Below, in pieces: positions 54,033-62,395 of a DNA stretch of 64,000 bases. The stretch spans positions 2,852,001 to 2,916,000 of the forward strand of contig OX044357.1 of the NCBI GenBank assembly GCA_943846675.1, read 5' to 3'. How positions within the stretch are numbered: the stretch's first letter is position 1; each line of letters opens with the position of its first letter. The notes below the pieces were generated by a model, which saw nothing but the letters and a program-made list of their open reading frames with translations, was not told the origin of the DNA and searched no databases. This DNA comes from UBA987 sp002292105 (GTDB lineage Bacteria; Bacteroidota; Bacteroidia; NS11-12g; UBA9320). The position numbers and the translations under genes were made by a program.

Positions 54033-55367
54033 ATGCAAGAAAGGCTCGGACATATCCTATTTAACGAAGGAAAGGTAAAAAAAACCGACCGAATACTCTG
54101 TGCCGTCAGTGGAGGGGCAGACAGTATTGTTATGACCTACCTAATGTCTCAATTGGGTGTCGACATCGTTGTAGCCCATTGTAACTTTCAATTACGCGGC
54201 AATGAAAGCGACGAAGACGAAGCATTTGTAGCTGATTTTTGTGATAAACATGGTATCCCTTTTGTAACCAAATCATTTGATACGATTGGATATAGTAGAG
54301 TACATAAAAACTCGATTCAAGAAGCCGCACGTGACTTGAGGTACGCCTGGTTCAACCAAGTGTCAGAAATTGAAAACTGCCATTGGATTTGCACCGCACA
54401 CAACCTGTCTGACAACGCCGAAACTATGCTGATTAATCAACTACGTGGAACAGGTATCAAAGGATTAACGGGCATTCCTTTTAAACGTGAGTCACTTCTG
54501 CGACCGATGCTTGAATTTAGCTCAAGTGAAATCAGGGCCTATGCGAATGACAATAAACTTGCTTATAGGGTGGACAGCAGCAACCATTCAGACGCCTATT
54601 TAAGAAACTCCCTCCGACATCGTGTTACCCCGGAACTTCTTCAAATCGCCTCAGGATTTGAAAGTACATTCCTTGCCAACGCAAATAGAATAAAAGAATC
54701 TGTAACGTTACTTGACGCTTTTGTTTTAGACTTTAAACACCGTCATGTAAAACGTGATGGCAAAACCGTGTTCATACCAAAAAAGAAACTTTACAGTTAT
54801 CCACACCCACACATCATTGTGTCCAAATTATTACGCAATGGCAATTTTGAGATGGGCCGAATAAAACAATTGCTGGCGTCTAATGATGTTGGTAAGCGTA
54901 TTGAATCCGTATCACATACGCTGCACTCCGAAAGAGATTACTTCATTTTGAAACCCATTTCAGATGAAAAAATCCCCACCCTCGACATTCGTGCAACTGG
55001 CCATTTTGAATTTGAGAATTGGACAATATCAGTAGTCAAAAGGGTTTTAAACGATGTGAAATTTCCTTTGTCAAAAAGTGAAATTGTTATTCAATCGGAT
55101 GTTTTGGCTCAATCAATTCAGGTAAGATCCTGGCACCAATCAGATCGAATTCGGCCTTTTGGTATGAAGGGAAATAAACTGATAAGTGACGTGCTTACAG
55201 ACAACAAAATCTCCTCAGCGTTAAAGCCCGAGATACCGATTTTTACTATCGACGATACCATATTTTGGGTAGGTGGTTTGTGTTTCTCTGAACTTTTCAA
55301 ACTAAACCTAAATGCGACTGATCAATCAACAGAGGTTGTTCATATTACACTTTCCAAAAAAAACTAG
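54033..55367 (+). CDS. tilS: tRNA(Ile)-lysidine synthetase
   Basis: ATP-dependent enzyme that converts the wobble cytidine of the CAU-anticodon tRNA-Ile to lysidine so that it reads AUA. The 444 residues contain the PP-loop SGGADS (26-31), the tRNA/ATP-site HCNFQLRG and TAHNLSDNAETMLINQLRGTG, and the C-terminal TilS domain (RSWHQSDRIRPFGMKGNK). Essential in most bacteria. It is divergent from the ostA-like gene, with a 23-nt gap holding two opposing promoters. Confidence 0.95.
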   Translation: MQERLGHILFNEGKVKKTDRILCAVSGGADSIVMTYLMSQLGVDIVVAHCNFQLRGNESDEDEAFVADFCDKHGIPFVTKSFDTIGYSRVHKNSIQEAARDLRYAWFNQVSEIENCHWICTAHNLSDNAETMLINQLRGTGIKGLTGIPFKRESLLRPMLEFSSSEIRAYANDNKLAYRVDSSNHSDAYLRNSLRHRVTPELLQIASGFESTFLANANRIKESVTLLDAFVLDFKHRHVKRDGKTVFIPKKKLYSYPHPHIIVSKLLRNGNFEMGRIKQLLASNDVGKRIESVSHTLHSERDYFILKPISDEKIPTLDIRATGHFEFENWTISVVKRVLNDVKFPLSKSEIVIQSDVLAQSIQVRSWHQSDRIRPFGMKGNKLISDVLTDNKISSALKPEIPIFTIDDTIFWVGGLCFSELFKLNLNATDQSTEVVHITLSKKN

Positions 55368-55374
55368 CGTACAC

Positions 55375-56031
55375 CTACTCTTTTAATAGGTGCTTAAATT
55401 GTTTTCGAACCTTTTGTACTTTTGGTCCAACCACTGCCGAGCAATAGGGTTGATTCGGATTGTTGTTTAGGTAGTTCTGATGATAGTTTTCCGCTGGGTA
55501 ATATGTTGGAACCGCAGTGATTTCCGTAACAATAGGATTTGGCCAAAGACCGCTTGTATCTGTTGCTGATTTGCTGGCTTCTGCCATAGTTTTTTGCTCA
55601 TCGTTGTGGTAATAAATCACTGACCGATATTGAGTTCCCTCGTCTGCTCCTTGTCTATTTAAAGTTGTTGGATCATGAGAATGCCAGAATATCTCAAGCA
55701 AGGTTTCATAAGAAATTATCGAAGAATCAAACCAAATTCTGGCTACTTCGGCATGACCTGTTTGACCAGAACAAACCTGTTTGTATGTAGGGTTATCAAT
55801 AAAGCCACCCGCATAACCTGACTCAACCTTATGAACGCCTTTCATTTGTTGAAAAACGGCCTCAACGCACCAAAAACATCCAGCACCAAACGTCGCTGTA
55901 TCAAGGTTCAAATTATCTGTTTCCGTTGTCATATCTTCACTCTTATCGGTATCTATGTTGTTGTTTTGTGCACACCCAAAGAAAGGCAAAAGCAGCAAAA
56001 GTGGAACAATTGATTTTACCATTTGTTTCAT
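55375..56031 (-). CDS. msrA: Peptide-methionine (S)-S-oxide reductase MsrA, lipoprotein form
   Basis: A 218-residue enzyme reducing methionine-S-sulfoxide in proteins. The catalytic motif GAGCFWCVEAVF is at about 49-60, and the C-terminal YHQNYLNNNPNQPYCSAVV holds a likely resolving Cys. The N-terminus is a lipoprotein signal (LLLLLPFFGC, Cys20), so it works in the envelope. It is second in an operon behind the msrB fusion gene (gap 1 nt), so both sulfoxide stereoisomers can be repaired outside the cytoplasm. Confidence 0.95.
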   Translation of the reverse strand: MKQMVKSIVPLLLLLPFFGCAQNNNIDTDKSEDMTTETDNLNLDTATFGAGCFWCVEAVFQQMKGVHKVESGYAGGFIDNPTYKQVCSGQTGHAEVARIWFDSSIISYETLLEIFWHSHDPTTLNRQGADEGTQYRSVIYYHNDEQKTMAEASKSATDTSGLWPNPIVTEITAVPTYYPAENYHQNYLNNNPNQPYCSAVVGPKVQKVRKQFKHLLKE

Positions 56032-56032
56032 G

Positions 56033-57079
56033 CTATTTGTTTAAAGGTTTAAATTTAATCGACACAGAATTAACGCAGTGTCGCGTGTTTTTATCGGTCA
56101 TTTGCTCTCCTTCGAATACATGACCAAGATGGCCTTCACAAGTCGTGCATATTATCTCTGTTCGTCTACCGTCGGCATCAAGCTTCCGGGTCACCATCCC
56201 ATCGATTTCATCGTCAAAGCTTGGCCAGCCACAGTGCGAATCAAATTTGTCTGCACTCCAGTATAGTGGGGCATTGCACCTTCTGCAGGTATAGATGCCT
56301 TGCGCTTTATGATTAAAATACTCTCCGGTATACGCGCGTTCTGTACCCTTTTGAGCAATTACATAATTCTCGAAGTCATTAAGATCATTGTACGGTCTAA
56401 AAGCGGAACCGTCTTTGATGTCAAATACTGCCGTTAAAAAGATTCTTTTAACCTCCAGCGGATCTACAAAATCAGTAAAAACTTGGCTAGACCACACCTT
56501 AACTACGTCTTGATTTTCATCCAGCAGGATCGCATACTGATGACTAAGGTTTAAGTCGAAACCCTCAGCAATTGCATCTGCCCATGCGTTCGGTACACGC
56601 ACAGATGAATCTATACCATTTAATACGGTATGAGTATGGTCGTATGAAAGAATTGCACTGCTAGTCAACCCATCCACTTCGCTGCTTGAAACGATAACCG
56701 TCTGCAAACCAAATTCTTTCGCATTTGGCACCAATCGGTCATAATGAGCCAAAGCCGTTTTGTATATCGGATCATTCAGATTACCAAGAAACGCAATGAA
56801 GGTTGGTTTTGATTTATCCCATTGGTTGCCTAAACCACCCAAATTAATTTTTGGTGTGGGGTTCGAAACAACGAAAGACTTGTCGTGCCGAAACCACTTA
56901 GACTTATTGTCCAATAAACCTGGGATGCTATTAATAACTGAATCTACGTCTGCATGAATATTCTTGCCTGTTTTCATTTGCTCTTGACCTTTCATCTGCT
57001 CTTTACTTTGTCCGTTACAATTTAGTAGTAATAGTAAGGATAAACCTACCATAATTGTTTTGTGAATTGCATACTTCAT
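56033..57079 (-). CDS. msrB: Lipoprotein fusing a thioredoxin-fold-like domain to MsrB
   Basis: A 348-residue lipoprotein (LLLLLNC, Cys21). The C-terminal part from about residue 225 is MsrB, which reduces methionine-R-sulfoxide: zinc cysteines in YTCRRCNAP and ICTTCEGHLGHVF, the middle SHCGWPSF and the catalytic Cys in RHCVNSVS near residue 335. The N-terminal part (about 45-215; FIAFLGNLNDPIYK, VIVSSSEVDG, YAILLDENQDVVKVW) looks like an AhpC/TlpA thioredoxin fold but has no cysteine, so it cannot do dithiol exchange. It is upstream of msrA in a two-gene unit and divergent from the heme-PAS kinase gene. Confidence 0.9.
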   Translation of the reverse strand: MKYAIHKTIMVGLSLLLLLNCNGQSKEQMKGQEQMKTGKNIHADVDSVINSIPGLLDNKSKWFRHDKSFVVSNPTPKINLGGLGNQWDKSKPTFIAFLGNLNDPIYKTALAHYDRLVPNAKEFGLQTVIVSSSEVDGLTSSAILSYDHTHTVLNGIDSSVRVPNAWADAIAEGFDLNLSHQYAILLDENQDVVKVWSSQVFTDFVDPLEVKRIFLTAVFDIKDGSAFRPYNDLNDFENYVIAQKGTERAYTGEYFNHKAQGIYTCRRCNAPLYWSADKFDSHCGWPSFDDEIDGMVTRKLDADGRRTEIICTTCEGHLGHVFEGEQMTDKNTRHCVNSVSIKFKPLNK

Positions 57080-57173
57080 ATATATTAAACGAGTTTTAAG
57101 CTTAGTTGGTTTTATTTGTGTATTACTGACACAGATTAATCGACTAAAGTGGGTTGTTTAACGTGGAGATTCA

Positions 57174-57191
57174 CTATGACCGCTGTCATAG
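57174..57191. promoter_or_regulatory. CRP/FNR-type dyad CTATGAC-N4-GTCATAG
   Basis: Perfect 7-bp arms around a 4-nt centre, equivalent to TATGA-N6-TCATA, the 5-6-5 layout of CRP-family operators. Its centre lies about 62 nt upstream of the start predicted from the -7 box of the kinase gene, close to the -61.5 of class I CRP sites. It is also 88-105 nt upstream of msrB. The operon encodes a CRP-type regulator, so autoregulation is the obvious idea. Confidence 0.5.
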
Positions 57192-57233
57192 CTGGCAGGT
57201 GATATTTTTCAATAAAGGTCAAAGTTTTAAAAG

Positions 57234-57241
57234 TAACTTTG
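57234..57241 (+). promoter_or_regulatory. -7 promoter box of the heme-PAS kinase gene (TAACTTTG)
   Basis: Exact TAnnTTTG, 16 nt before ATG 57258. No -33 TTG is seen, which fits an activator-dependent promoter. Confidence 0.55.
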
Positions 57242-57257
57242 GGACGCAATTGCAGGC

Positions 57258-58844
57258 ATGGAGAACAACGAACTTTCATTAAAATTCAAATCCGTTTTTG
57301 AAACGGCGATTGATGGCATTATTCTCATTAATTCAAGAGGAATTATCGAAGAAATTAATACTGCGGTCACCAAGCTTTTTGGGTATACTAAACTTGAACT
57401 TTTTGGTAAGAATATAAACGTCTTAATGCCAGAGCCACATCACAGTGGTCATGATGGCTACATACATAACTATCTTACTTCCAAAAAGGCCAAAATCATT
57501 GGTATCGGTAGAGAAGTTGATGGGTTAAAAAAAGACGGAACCCATTTCCCATTCCGACTTGCGGTGAGTGAAATAAAACTCGAAAACGAAACCATGTTTA
57601 CAGGTTTTATTCACGATCTAACTGAAGAAAGAAAAGCACAAAAAAAACTCAAAGAGTACGTTGACAATCTTGAGTTAATGGTGCAAGAACGGACAAACTT
57701 ACTGGAAGACAGTAACAACCAATTGGCTAAGGAAATAAGCGAGAAGAACAAAACTGAAGAAGCCTTAATTGAAAGTCAAAAGTTATACGAAACTATTGCT
57801 AAAAATTTCCCTAACGGGACGATTAGTGTTTTAGATAAAAACTTGAACTTCCTATTCATTGAAGGCCAAGGATTACGTGATTTCGGTTTTGGGACTAAGG
57901 AGCTAATCGGGAAAAACTATCTCGATGTCATCCAAGCCAAACTTAGAGACTTGGTTAACCAAAAACTGCAGGTGGTTTTTGACGACATCCCTTCTACTTT
58001 CGAGCTTGAACACAACCAGAACACGTTTAGGGTTCGTGCTGTGCCATTGGTCAATAATGCACACGTAGAAGATCGAATTCTGCTCGTGGAAAGCAATATA
58101 ACCCAGCAAAAAAACGCAGAAAAAGAAATCTACAACTCGCTTCAAAAAGAAAAAGAGTTGAACGAGATGAAGTCAAAATTCGTAAGTATGGCTTCACACG
58201 AATTTCGCACACCATTGAGTACTATACTCAGTTCTGCCGGGTTAATAAATAAATACGTTGAGGTTGACCAGACAGAAAAAATTAATCGACATACAGACAG
58301 AATCCAGAACAATGTCCGTAATCTTACCATGATTCTTAACGACTTCTTAAGCTTAGAAAAGTTAGAAAACAACAACCTAACATCTGAGGTAAAACCGTTC
58401 GATATCATTGAATGTGCATCAGAAGTCAAAGAGGATATGCAGATGCTCAAAAAACCGGGACAAAACATTACCTTAGAGCATAATCTGATTGATACAGATG
58501 TGCATACCGATCGTTTCGTCATTCAAAATATACTGACGAATTTGCTCAGCAATGCAATTAAGTATTCGAAAGAAGATTCGGACATAGGTATTAACATTGA
58601 AAAAATGGATAAAGAATTGAGCATTAAGGTATCTGATAATGGCATTGGAATTAGCAAACCAGATCAAAAACTGCTTTTCCAACGTTTTTTTAGGGCATCG
58701 AATTCAGGCAATGTGCAAGGAACAGGACTCGGCCTTCACATTATAAAACGATATGTAGATTTGTTGGGAGGAGAAATATTTTTCGAAAGTGAGTTAGACA
58801 AAGGGAGCACCTTTGGTTTTGTTTTACGAAATTTACCGGAATAA
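57258..58844 (+). CDS. PAS sensor histidine kinase with FixL-like heme-binding PAS domain
   Basis: A 528-residue soluble kinase without membrane segments. PAS1 (about 5-125) follows FixL closely: MPEPHHSGHDGYIHNY, then IIGIGREVDG and FTGFIHDLTEER. His65 aligns with the heme ligand His200 of Bradyrhizobium FixL, and Arg85, 20 residues later as in FixL, aligns with the oxygen-gating Arg220. A coiled coil (126-175), PAS2 (about 176-285) and the catalytic core follow: H-box MASHEFRTPL (His314), N-box NLLSNAIKYS, G1 VSDNGIGI and G2 GTGLGLHI. One nucleotide separates it from its response regulator gene. It probably senses O2 or NO; heme binding is inferred. Confidence 0.88.
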   Translation: MENNELSLKFKSVFETAIDGIILINSRGIIEEINTAVTKLFGYTKLELFGKNINVLMPEPHHSGHDGYIHNYLTSKKAKIIGIGREVDGLKKDGTHFPFRLAVSEIKLENETMFTGFIHDLTEERKAQKKLKEYVDNLELMVQERTNLLEDSNNQLAKEISEKNKTEEALIESQKLYETIAKNFPNGTISVLDKNLNFLFIEGQGLRDFGFGTKELIGKNYLDVIQAKLRDLVNQKLQVVFDDIPSTFELEHNQNTFRVRAVPLVNNAHVEDRILLVESNITQQKNAEKEIYNSLQKEKELNEMKSKFVSMASHEFRTPLSTILSSAGLINKYVEVDQTEKINRHTDRIQNNVRNLTMILNDFLSLEKLENNNLTSEVKPFDIIECASEVKEDMQMLKKPGQNITLEHNLIDTDVHTDRFVIQNILTNLLSNAIKYSKEDSDIGINIEKMDKELSIKVSDNGIGISKPDQKLLFQRFFRASNSGNVQGTGLGLHIIKRYVDLLGGEIFFESELDKGSTFGFVLRNLPE

Positions 58845-58845
58845 T

Positions 58846-59877
58846 ATGAAAACGATATTGGTAATTGAAGATCACGAAGAAATTAGGGAAAACCTTTCCG
58901 AAATTTTAGAACTCGATGGTTACAACGTTCTAAAAGCGGAAGATGGAAAGATTGGTGTAGCTGCGGCAATTGAGCACCTTCCTGACATGATTTTATGCGA
59001 CATCATGATGCCGAATTTAGATGGGTATGGGGTGTTGCACATGCTGAGCAGAAATCCGCAAACGATGCGCATTCCATTTATTTTTCTTACCGCAAAGGCT
59101 GAAAAAATTGACATCCGTAAAGGAATGAGTCTAGGGGCCGACGACTACATTGTTAAGCCTTTTGATGAAACAGATTTACTGTCGGCAGTTGAAAATCGAT
59201 TACGGAAGTTTGATTTAATACAAGAGGGCTCGGTTACCGCAAAGGCTGCAACCAAATCTGATGGAGAATTGTTCCCTAATGCATACTTCAAAAACTACGT
59301 TAAAAAGGACTTAATATATCACGAAGGTGAAACACCTACCCATGTTTATCAGCTGTTGAGTGGTAAACTAAAACTTACCAGACTGAGCGACGATGGCAAA
59401 GAGATGGTGTTGGACCTCTTAAAAACTGGCGATTACTTTGGCTATTGGTCTGTTCTCCAAAAGCAAACGACAACAGAAAGTGCTGAAGCTCTTGAACCGT
59501 CGAAAGTGATGTTAATCCCAACAGAAGATTTCTTAGAGGTGGTTGAACATGAAAACGATATCGCTTCAAAATTTATAAAGCTACTGAGCAATAACCTACT
59601 GGCCCAACAGTATAAAATTGTCGAATTGGCCTACAACTCGGTCAGAAAGAGGGTTGCGAGTGCCCTCGTTCAAATTGCGGACAAATACAAGGATGATGAT
59701 GCTTCAAAACCCTTTAGCATGGCCGTATCTAGAGAAACTCTAGCGGGTATTGCGGGCACATCTGTAGAGTCTGCTATTCGTATGTTATCAGAATTTAAGT
59801 CGGATGGTTTGGTTGAAGTAGATAAAGCAACCATTACGATAATTGACTACGATACGTTGAAAAACGCTCCGTATTAG
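58846..59877 (+). CDS. Response regulator fusing a receiver domain to a CRP/FNR-type transcription factor
   Basis: A 343-residue regulator. The receiver (1-122) has IEDHEE, phospho-acceptor Asp52 (ILCDIMMPNLDG), LTAKAE and KPFDE with Lys104. A cyclic-nucleotide-binding-like jelly roll (about 145-255; YHEGETPTHVYQLLSGKLKL, TGDYFGYWSVL) leads through a dimer helix to a CRP winged helix (about 275-335; AVSRETLAGIAGTSVESAIR). The recognition helix keeps a Glu and an Arg as in CRP and FNR. ATG 58846 is 1 nt after the kinase stop; a TTG further upstream would overlap the kinase. It merges the jobs of FixJ and FixK in one protein. Confidence 0.92.
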   Translation: MKTILVIEDHEEIRENLSEILELDGYNVLKAEDGKIGVAAAIEHLPDMILCDIMMPNLDGYGVLHMLSRNPQTMRIPFIFLTAKAEKIDIRKGMSLGADDYIVKPFDETDLLSAVENRLRKFDLIQEGSVTAKAATKSDGELFPNAYFKNYVKKDLIYHEGETPTHVYQLLSGKLKLTRLSDDGKEMVLDLLKTGDYFGYWSVLQKQTTTESAEALEPSKVMLIPTEDFLEVVEHENDIASKFIKLLSNNLLAQQYKIVELAYNSVRKRVASALVQIADKYKDDDASKPFSMAVSRETLAGIAGTSVESAIRMLSEFKSDGLVEVDKATITIIDYDTLKNAPY

Positions 59878-59879
59878 TT

Positions 59880-60818
59880 TCATTTTGTCGGCACGTAAGT
59901 GTCAACATGCCTTTCTTTTTTTGATGGGTAAATATCAGATATGGTGACAAGTATTCCTGTTTCTTCAACGCTACCAAAATCCTTGTTCAATGCAGTACCA
60001 AAAACCTTCATCGTCGGCGATAGTTGCATGTAATTATTAATGAGCGGCGGTATGTTTTCCTCTCTACTACGGACAAACTTTGTTAATACCTTATGTGCAT
60101 CCTTAAAATCCAATCCTTCAAACTCAGCCGCTAATTCGGTCAAGTCTGAATGAATAGCGAGTGCTTCAATCGGTTTGACTAAACCCTGCTTGTCAGGAAA
60201 GTAAATATCCATAAAAGTAAGAACAGCATCTCTGGCAACTGAATCGTAATTACTGTACATCGTCACCTTCCCAAAAAAATGTTGAATGTGCGGATTGTCT
60301 ACGGTAATAGCGCCCAAACCATCCCATAAATTATCTAAGGCAAAAATGCCTTTACGTGAGCCAAGTTTGGGTTGAAAATTGGGTTGAACCCAACTACGGC
60401 CTAATTCTATGGTATGCGACAAATACCTTTCTACAAATCGATCCGAAAAGTTAAAATAATGTGCTGTTGACAGTGGTAACGGGTTTGTGTGCGGAATCTT
60501 TGAACAATCAATAAATCGATACCCTCCAATTATTTCTTCGGACTCAGGTGCCCAAAGAATTAATTGATTATAACAGTGCTCACTGGTGTCATATTCGTCA
60601 ATATCCAACGGTTTACCTGTACCTCCCCCAGAAGAAGCAAAAGTCACTTCACGAAGTCTCCCGATTTCTTTCATCACCATCGGGCTGTTGTGATGGTTAA
60701 CAATGTATATCTCGTTTCCTGCTTTGTTGGTGGTCCGCACAAAACGATCTTTTGTTAATTCAGATTTAATTACCTCTGTTGGAACAGGGTCCATTATATA
60801 ATCCAATGATTTATCCAT
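59880..60818 (-). CDS. GNAT-type N-acyltransferase (OlsB/GlsB-like)
   Basis: A 312-residue cytoplasmic enzyme of the hemolysin/OlsB-like GNAT group that attaches a 3-hydroxyacyl chain to the amino group of an amino acid, the first step to ornithine- or glycine-type lipids. Visible motifs are YNQLILWAPESEEIIGGYRF, THTIELGRSWVQP-like SHTIELGRSWVQPNFQP and ALDNLWDGLGAI. The paired acyltransferase gene overlaps it by 8 nt. In Bacteroides thetaiotaomicron the same kind of pair (GlsB, GlsA) makes glycine lipids. The amino acid used here is not visible. Confidence 0.85.
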   Translation of the reverse strand: MDKSLDYIMDPVPTEVIKSELTKDRFVRTTNKAGNEIYIVNHHNSPMVMKEIGRLREVTFASSGGGTGKPLDIDEYDTSEHCYNQLILWAPESEEIIGGYRFIDCSKIPHTNPLPLSTAHYFNFSDRFVERYLSHTIELGRSWVQPNFQPKLGSRKGIFALDNLWDGLGAITVDNPHIQHFFGKVTMYSNYDSVARDAVLTFMDIYFPDKQGLVKPIEALAIHSDLTELAAEFEGLDFKDAHKVLTKFVRSREENIPPLINNYMQLSPTMKVFGTALNKDFGSVEETGILVTISDIYPSKKERHVDTYVPTK

Positions 60819-61632
60819 TGCTCGACTTCAATTTATACACCTCTTTTTTAACCCACTCTGCCCAGCGTTTGTCTGTTTTCTCGTTCGTAAATGTTACTGA
60901 TTCAATGGGTTTCCCAAATGTAATACGTATGGTCTTATTCTTTTGTTTGAACAATTCATCAACTAAGTACAGCATTTCGATGTTGATACGCAGTTTTAAA
61001 AACCGTCTCAACTTAGCTAGTCGATAGAAAAAAGGGCTTAATTGACCATCCAAATGGACTGGAATCACTGGTTTGTTGTGCTTTTTTGCTTGGGTGACAA
61101 ACGTTTTCTTCCAATCAAGATCCATAATCTCCCCATCAATTTTACGACTGACCAAACCCGCAGGAAAAATAAATATGGCGTTCTCAGATGCAAATAACGC
61201 CTCAACCTCCTTCAACGCACTTTTTACGTTCGACTTGTGCTTATCTACACCTACAAACAAGCCTTTGAGGTTTTCTAAGGTCAGGAGTATGTCGTTGACA
61301 ATAAACTTAATGTCTGTCCGAAACGCACTGAGTACCGAAACCAATGCCATGGCGTCCATTCCACCCAAAGGATGATTCACAACGAAAATAGCTCCTTCTG
61401 ATTTGGGTATGTGTTGGGTTCCAGATGTTTCAAGATTTAAACCAAATCTATCCACGATTTCTTGGCAAAAGATTTCATTTTTGAGTGCCTTGTTCTCCTG
61501 AATTATGTGGTTAATCTCCTTTTGATGGAGCACCCTTTTGAGGTAGGCAATTACAAACTTGGGTAGGCGCTTCAAAAGTTTTTCATTTTTTGAAGCAATT
61601 ATGCGTTCTACGTCTACAAACTTTTTCTCCAT
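60811..61632 (-). CDS. PlsC-like acyltransferase (OlsA/GlsA-like)
   Basis: A 273-residue membrane-associated O-acyltransferase that would acylate the hydroxy group of the monoacylated amino acid made by the downstream GNAT enzyme. The active-site block reads VVNHPLGGMDAMALVS, the HPLGGxD variant typical of this branch in Bacteroidota, followed by FIFPAGLVSRK, the glycerophosphate-acyltransferase third block. A 7-of-8 -7 box (TAAATTCG, 61643-61650 on the minus strand) precedes the ATG by 10 nt. It is first in the two-gene unit. Confidence 0.86.
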   Translation of the reverse strand: MEKKFVDVERIIASKNEKLLKRLPKFVIAYLKRVLHQKEINHIIQENKALKNEIFCQEIVDRFGLNLETSGTQHIPKSEGAIFVVNHPLGGMDAMALVSVLSAFRTDIKFIVNDILLTLENLKGLFVGVDKHKSNVKSALKEVEALFASENAIFIFPAGLVSRKIDGEIMDLDWKKTFVTQAKKHNKPVIPVHLDGQLSPFFYRLAKLRRFLKLRINIEMLYLVDELFKQKNKTIRITFGKPIESVTFTNEKTDKRWAEWVKKEVYKLKSSNG

Positions 61633-61819
61633 AACCGCATGGCGAATTTAAGTGTTTCACCCCTACTATCCATCTATTTGACTGCGTTGTTAGTCACACG
61701 ATTACCATCGTATGTCGTTTAACTTTTGGCCAATCACATCCTTGATGGTTTGTAGTCAAAGTGTCAATCTCACCTCAAATTACTTTGTAGACACAAGACT
61801 TTCCACTTCCTTTGTGTTG

Positions 61820-62395
61820 ATGGACTTCTTTGCACATGAAACCGCTGTTATAGATAGTGGTTGTACAATTGGTGATGGCACTAAAATATGGCATTTCAGC
61901 CATGTTATGTCCAACAGTGTTTTGGGTCAAAATTGCAATATTGGTCAAAACGTAGTCATCAGTCCTGAGGTTGTTTTAGGAAACAACGTTAAGGTTCAAA
62001 ACAATGTCAGTATCTACTCTGGAGTAATATGCGAAGACGATGTATTTCTAGGACCTAGCATGGTATTTACCAATATTATTAATCCAAGAAGTGCTGTTGT
62101 GCGAAAAGGCGAATATGCTAAAACAACGGTAAAAAAAGGCGCTAGTATTGGCGCCAATGCGACCATAGTTTGCGGAAACGACCTTGGAGAATATTGTTTT
62201 ATTGGTGCAGGGACGGTAATTACAAAAGAAGTACCTCCTTTTGCTTTAATGGTTGGTAATCCTGGTAAACAAATTGGTTGGATGAGCAAATATGGTCATC
62301 GATTATCTTTTGACGACAACGGCATTGCAACATGTCCGGAAGGTGGAGAATCATACAAGTTAGAATCAAACAAGGTTAAGTGTTTAGATGAGTAA
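61820..62395 (+). CDS. Left-handed beta-helix N-acetyltransferase (WbpD/WlbB-like)
   Basis: A 191-residue hexapeptide-repeat acetyltransferase. It opens MDFFAHETAVIDSGCTIGDG and shows repeated [LIV]GxxxxI coils (VLGQNCNIGQNVVI, GNNVKVQNNVSIYSGV), KGASIGANATIVCG and a C-terminal RRL-type end (GIATCPEGGESYKLE). WbpD-like enzymes acetylate UDP-3-amino-sugar uronates for surface polysaccharide, though the genes for the other steps are absent here. The ATG at 61820 matches family N-termini; the frame opens 108 nt earlier but without family sequence. It overlaps galE by 8 nt. Confidence 0.87.
   Translation: MDFFAHETAVIDSGCTIGDGTKIWHFSHVMSNSVLGQNCNIGQNVVISPEVVLGNNVKVQNNVSIYSGVICEDDVFLGPSMVFTNIINPRSAVVRKGEYAKTTVKKGASIGANATIVCGNDLGEYCFIGAGTVITKEVPPFALMVGNPGKQIGWMSKYGHRLSFDDNGIATCPEGGESYKLESNKVKCLDE

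Noticed and set aside
55927..55936. Nine-of-ten match to the TGTCATATCA arm
   Set aside because: Inside the msrA coding region, without a partner arm; most likely chance.
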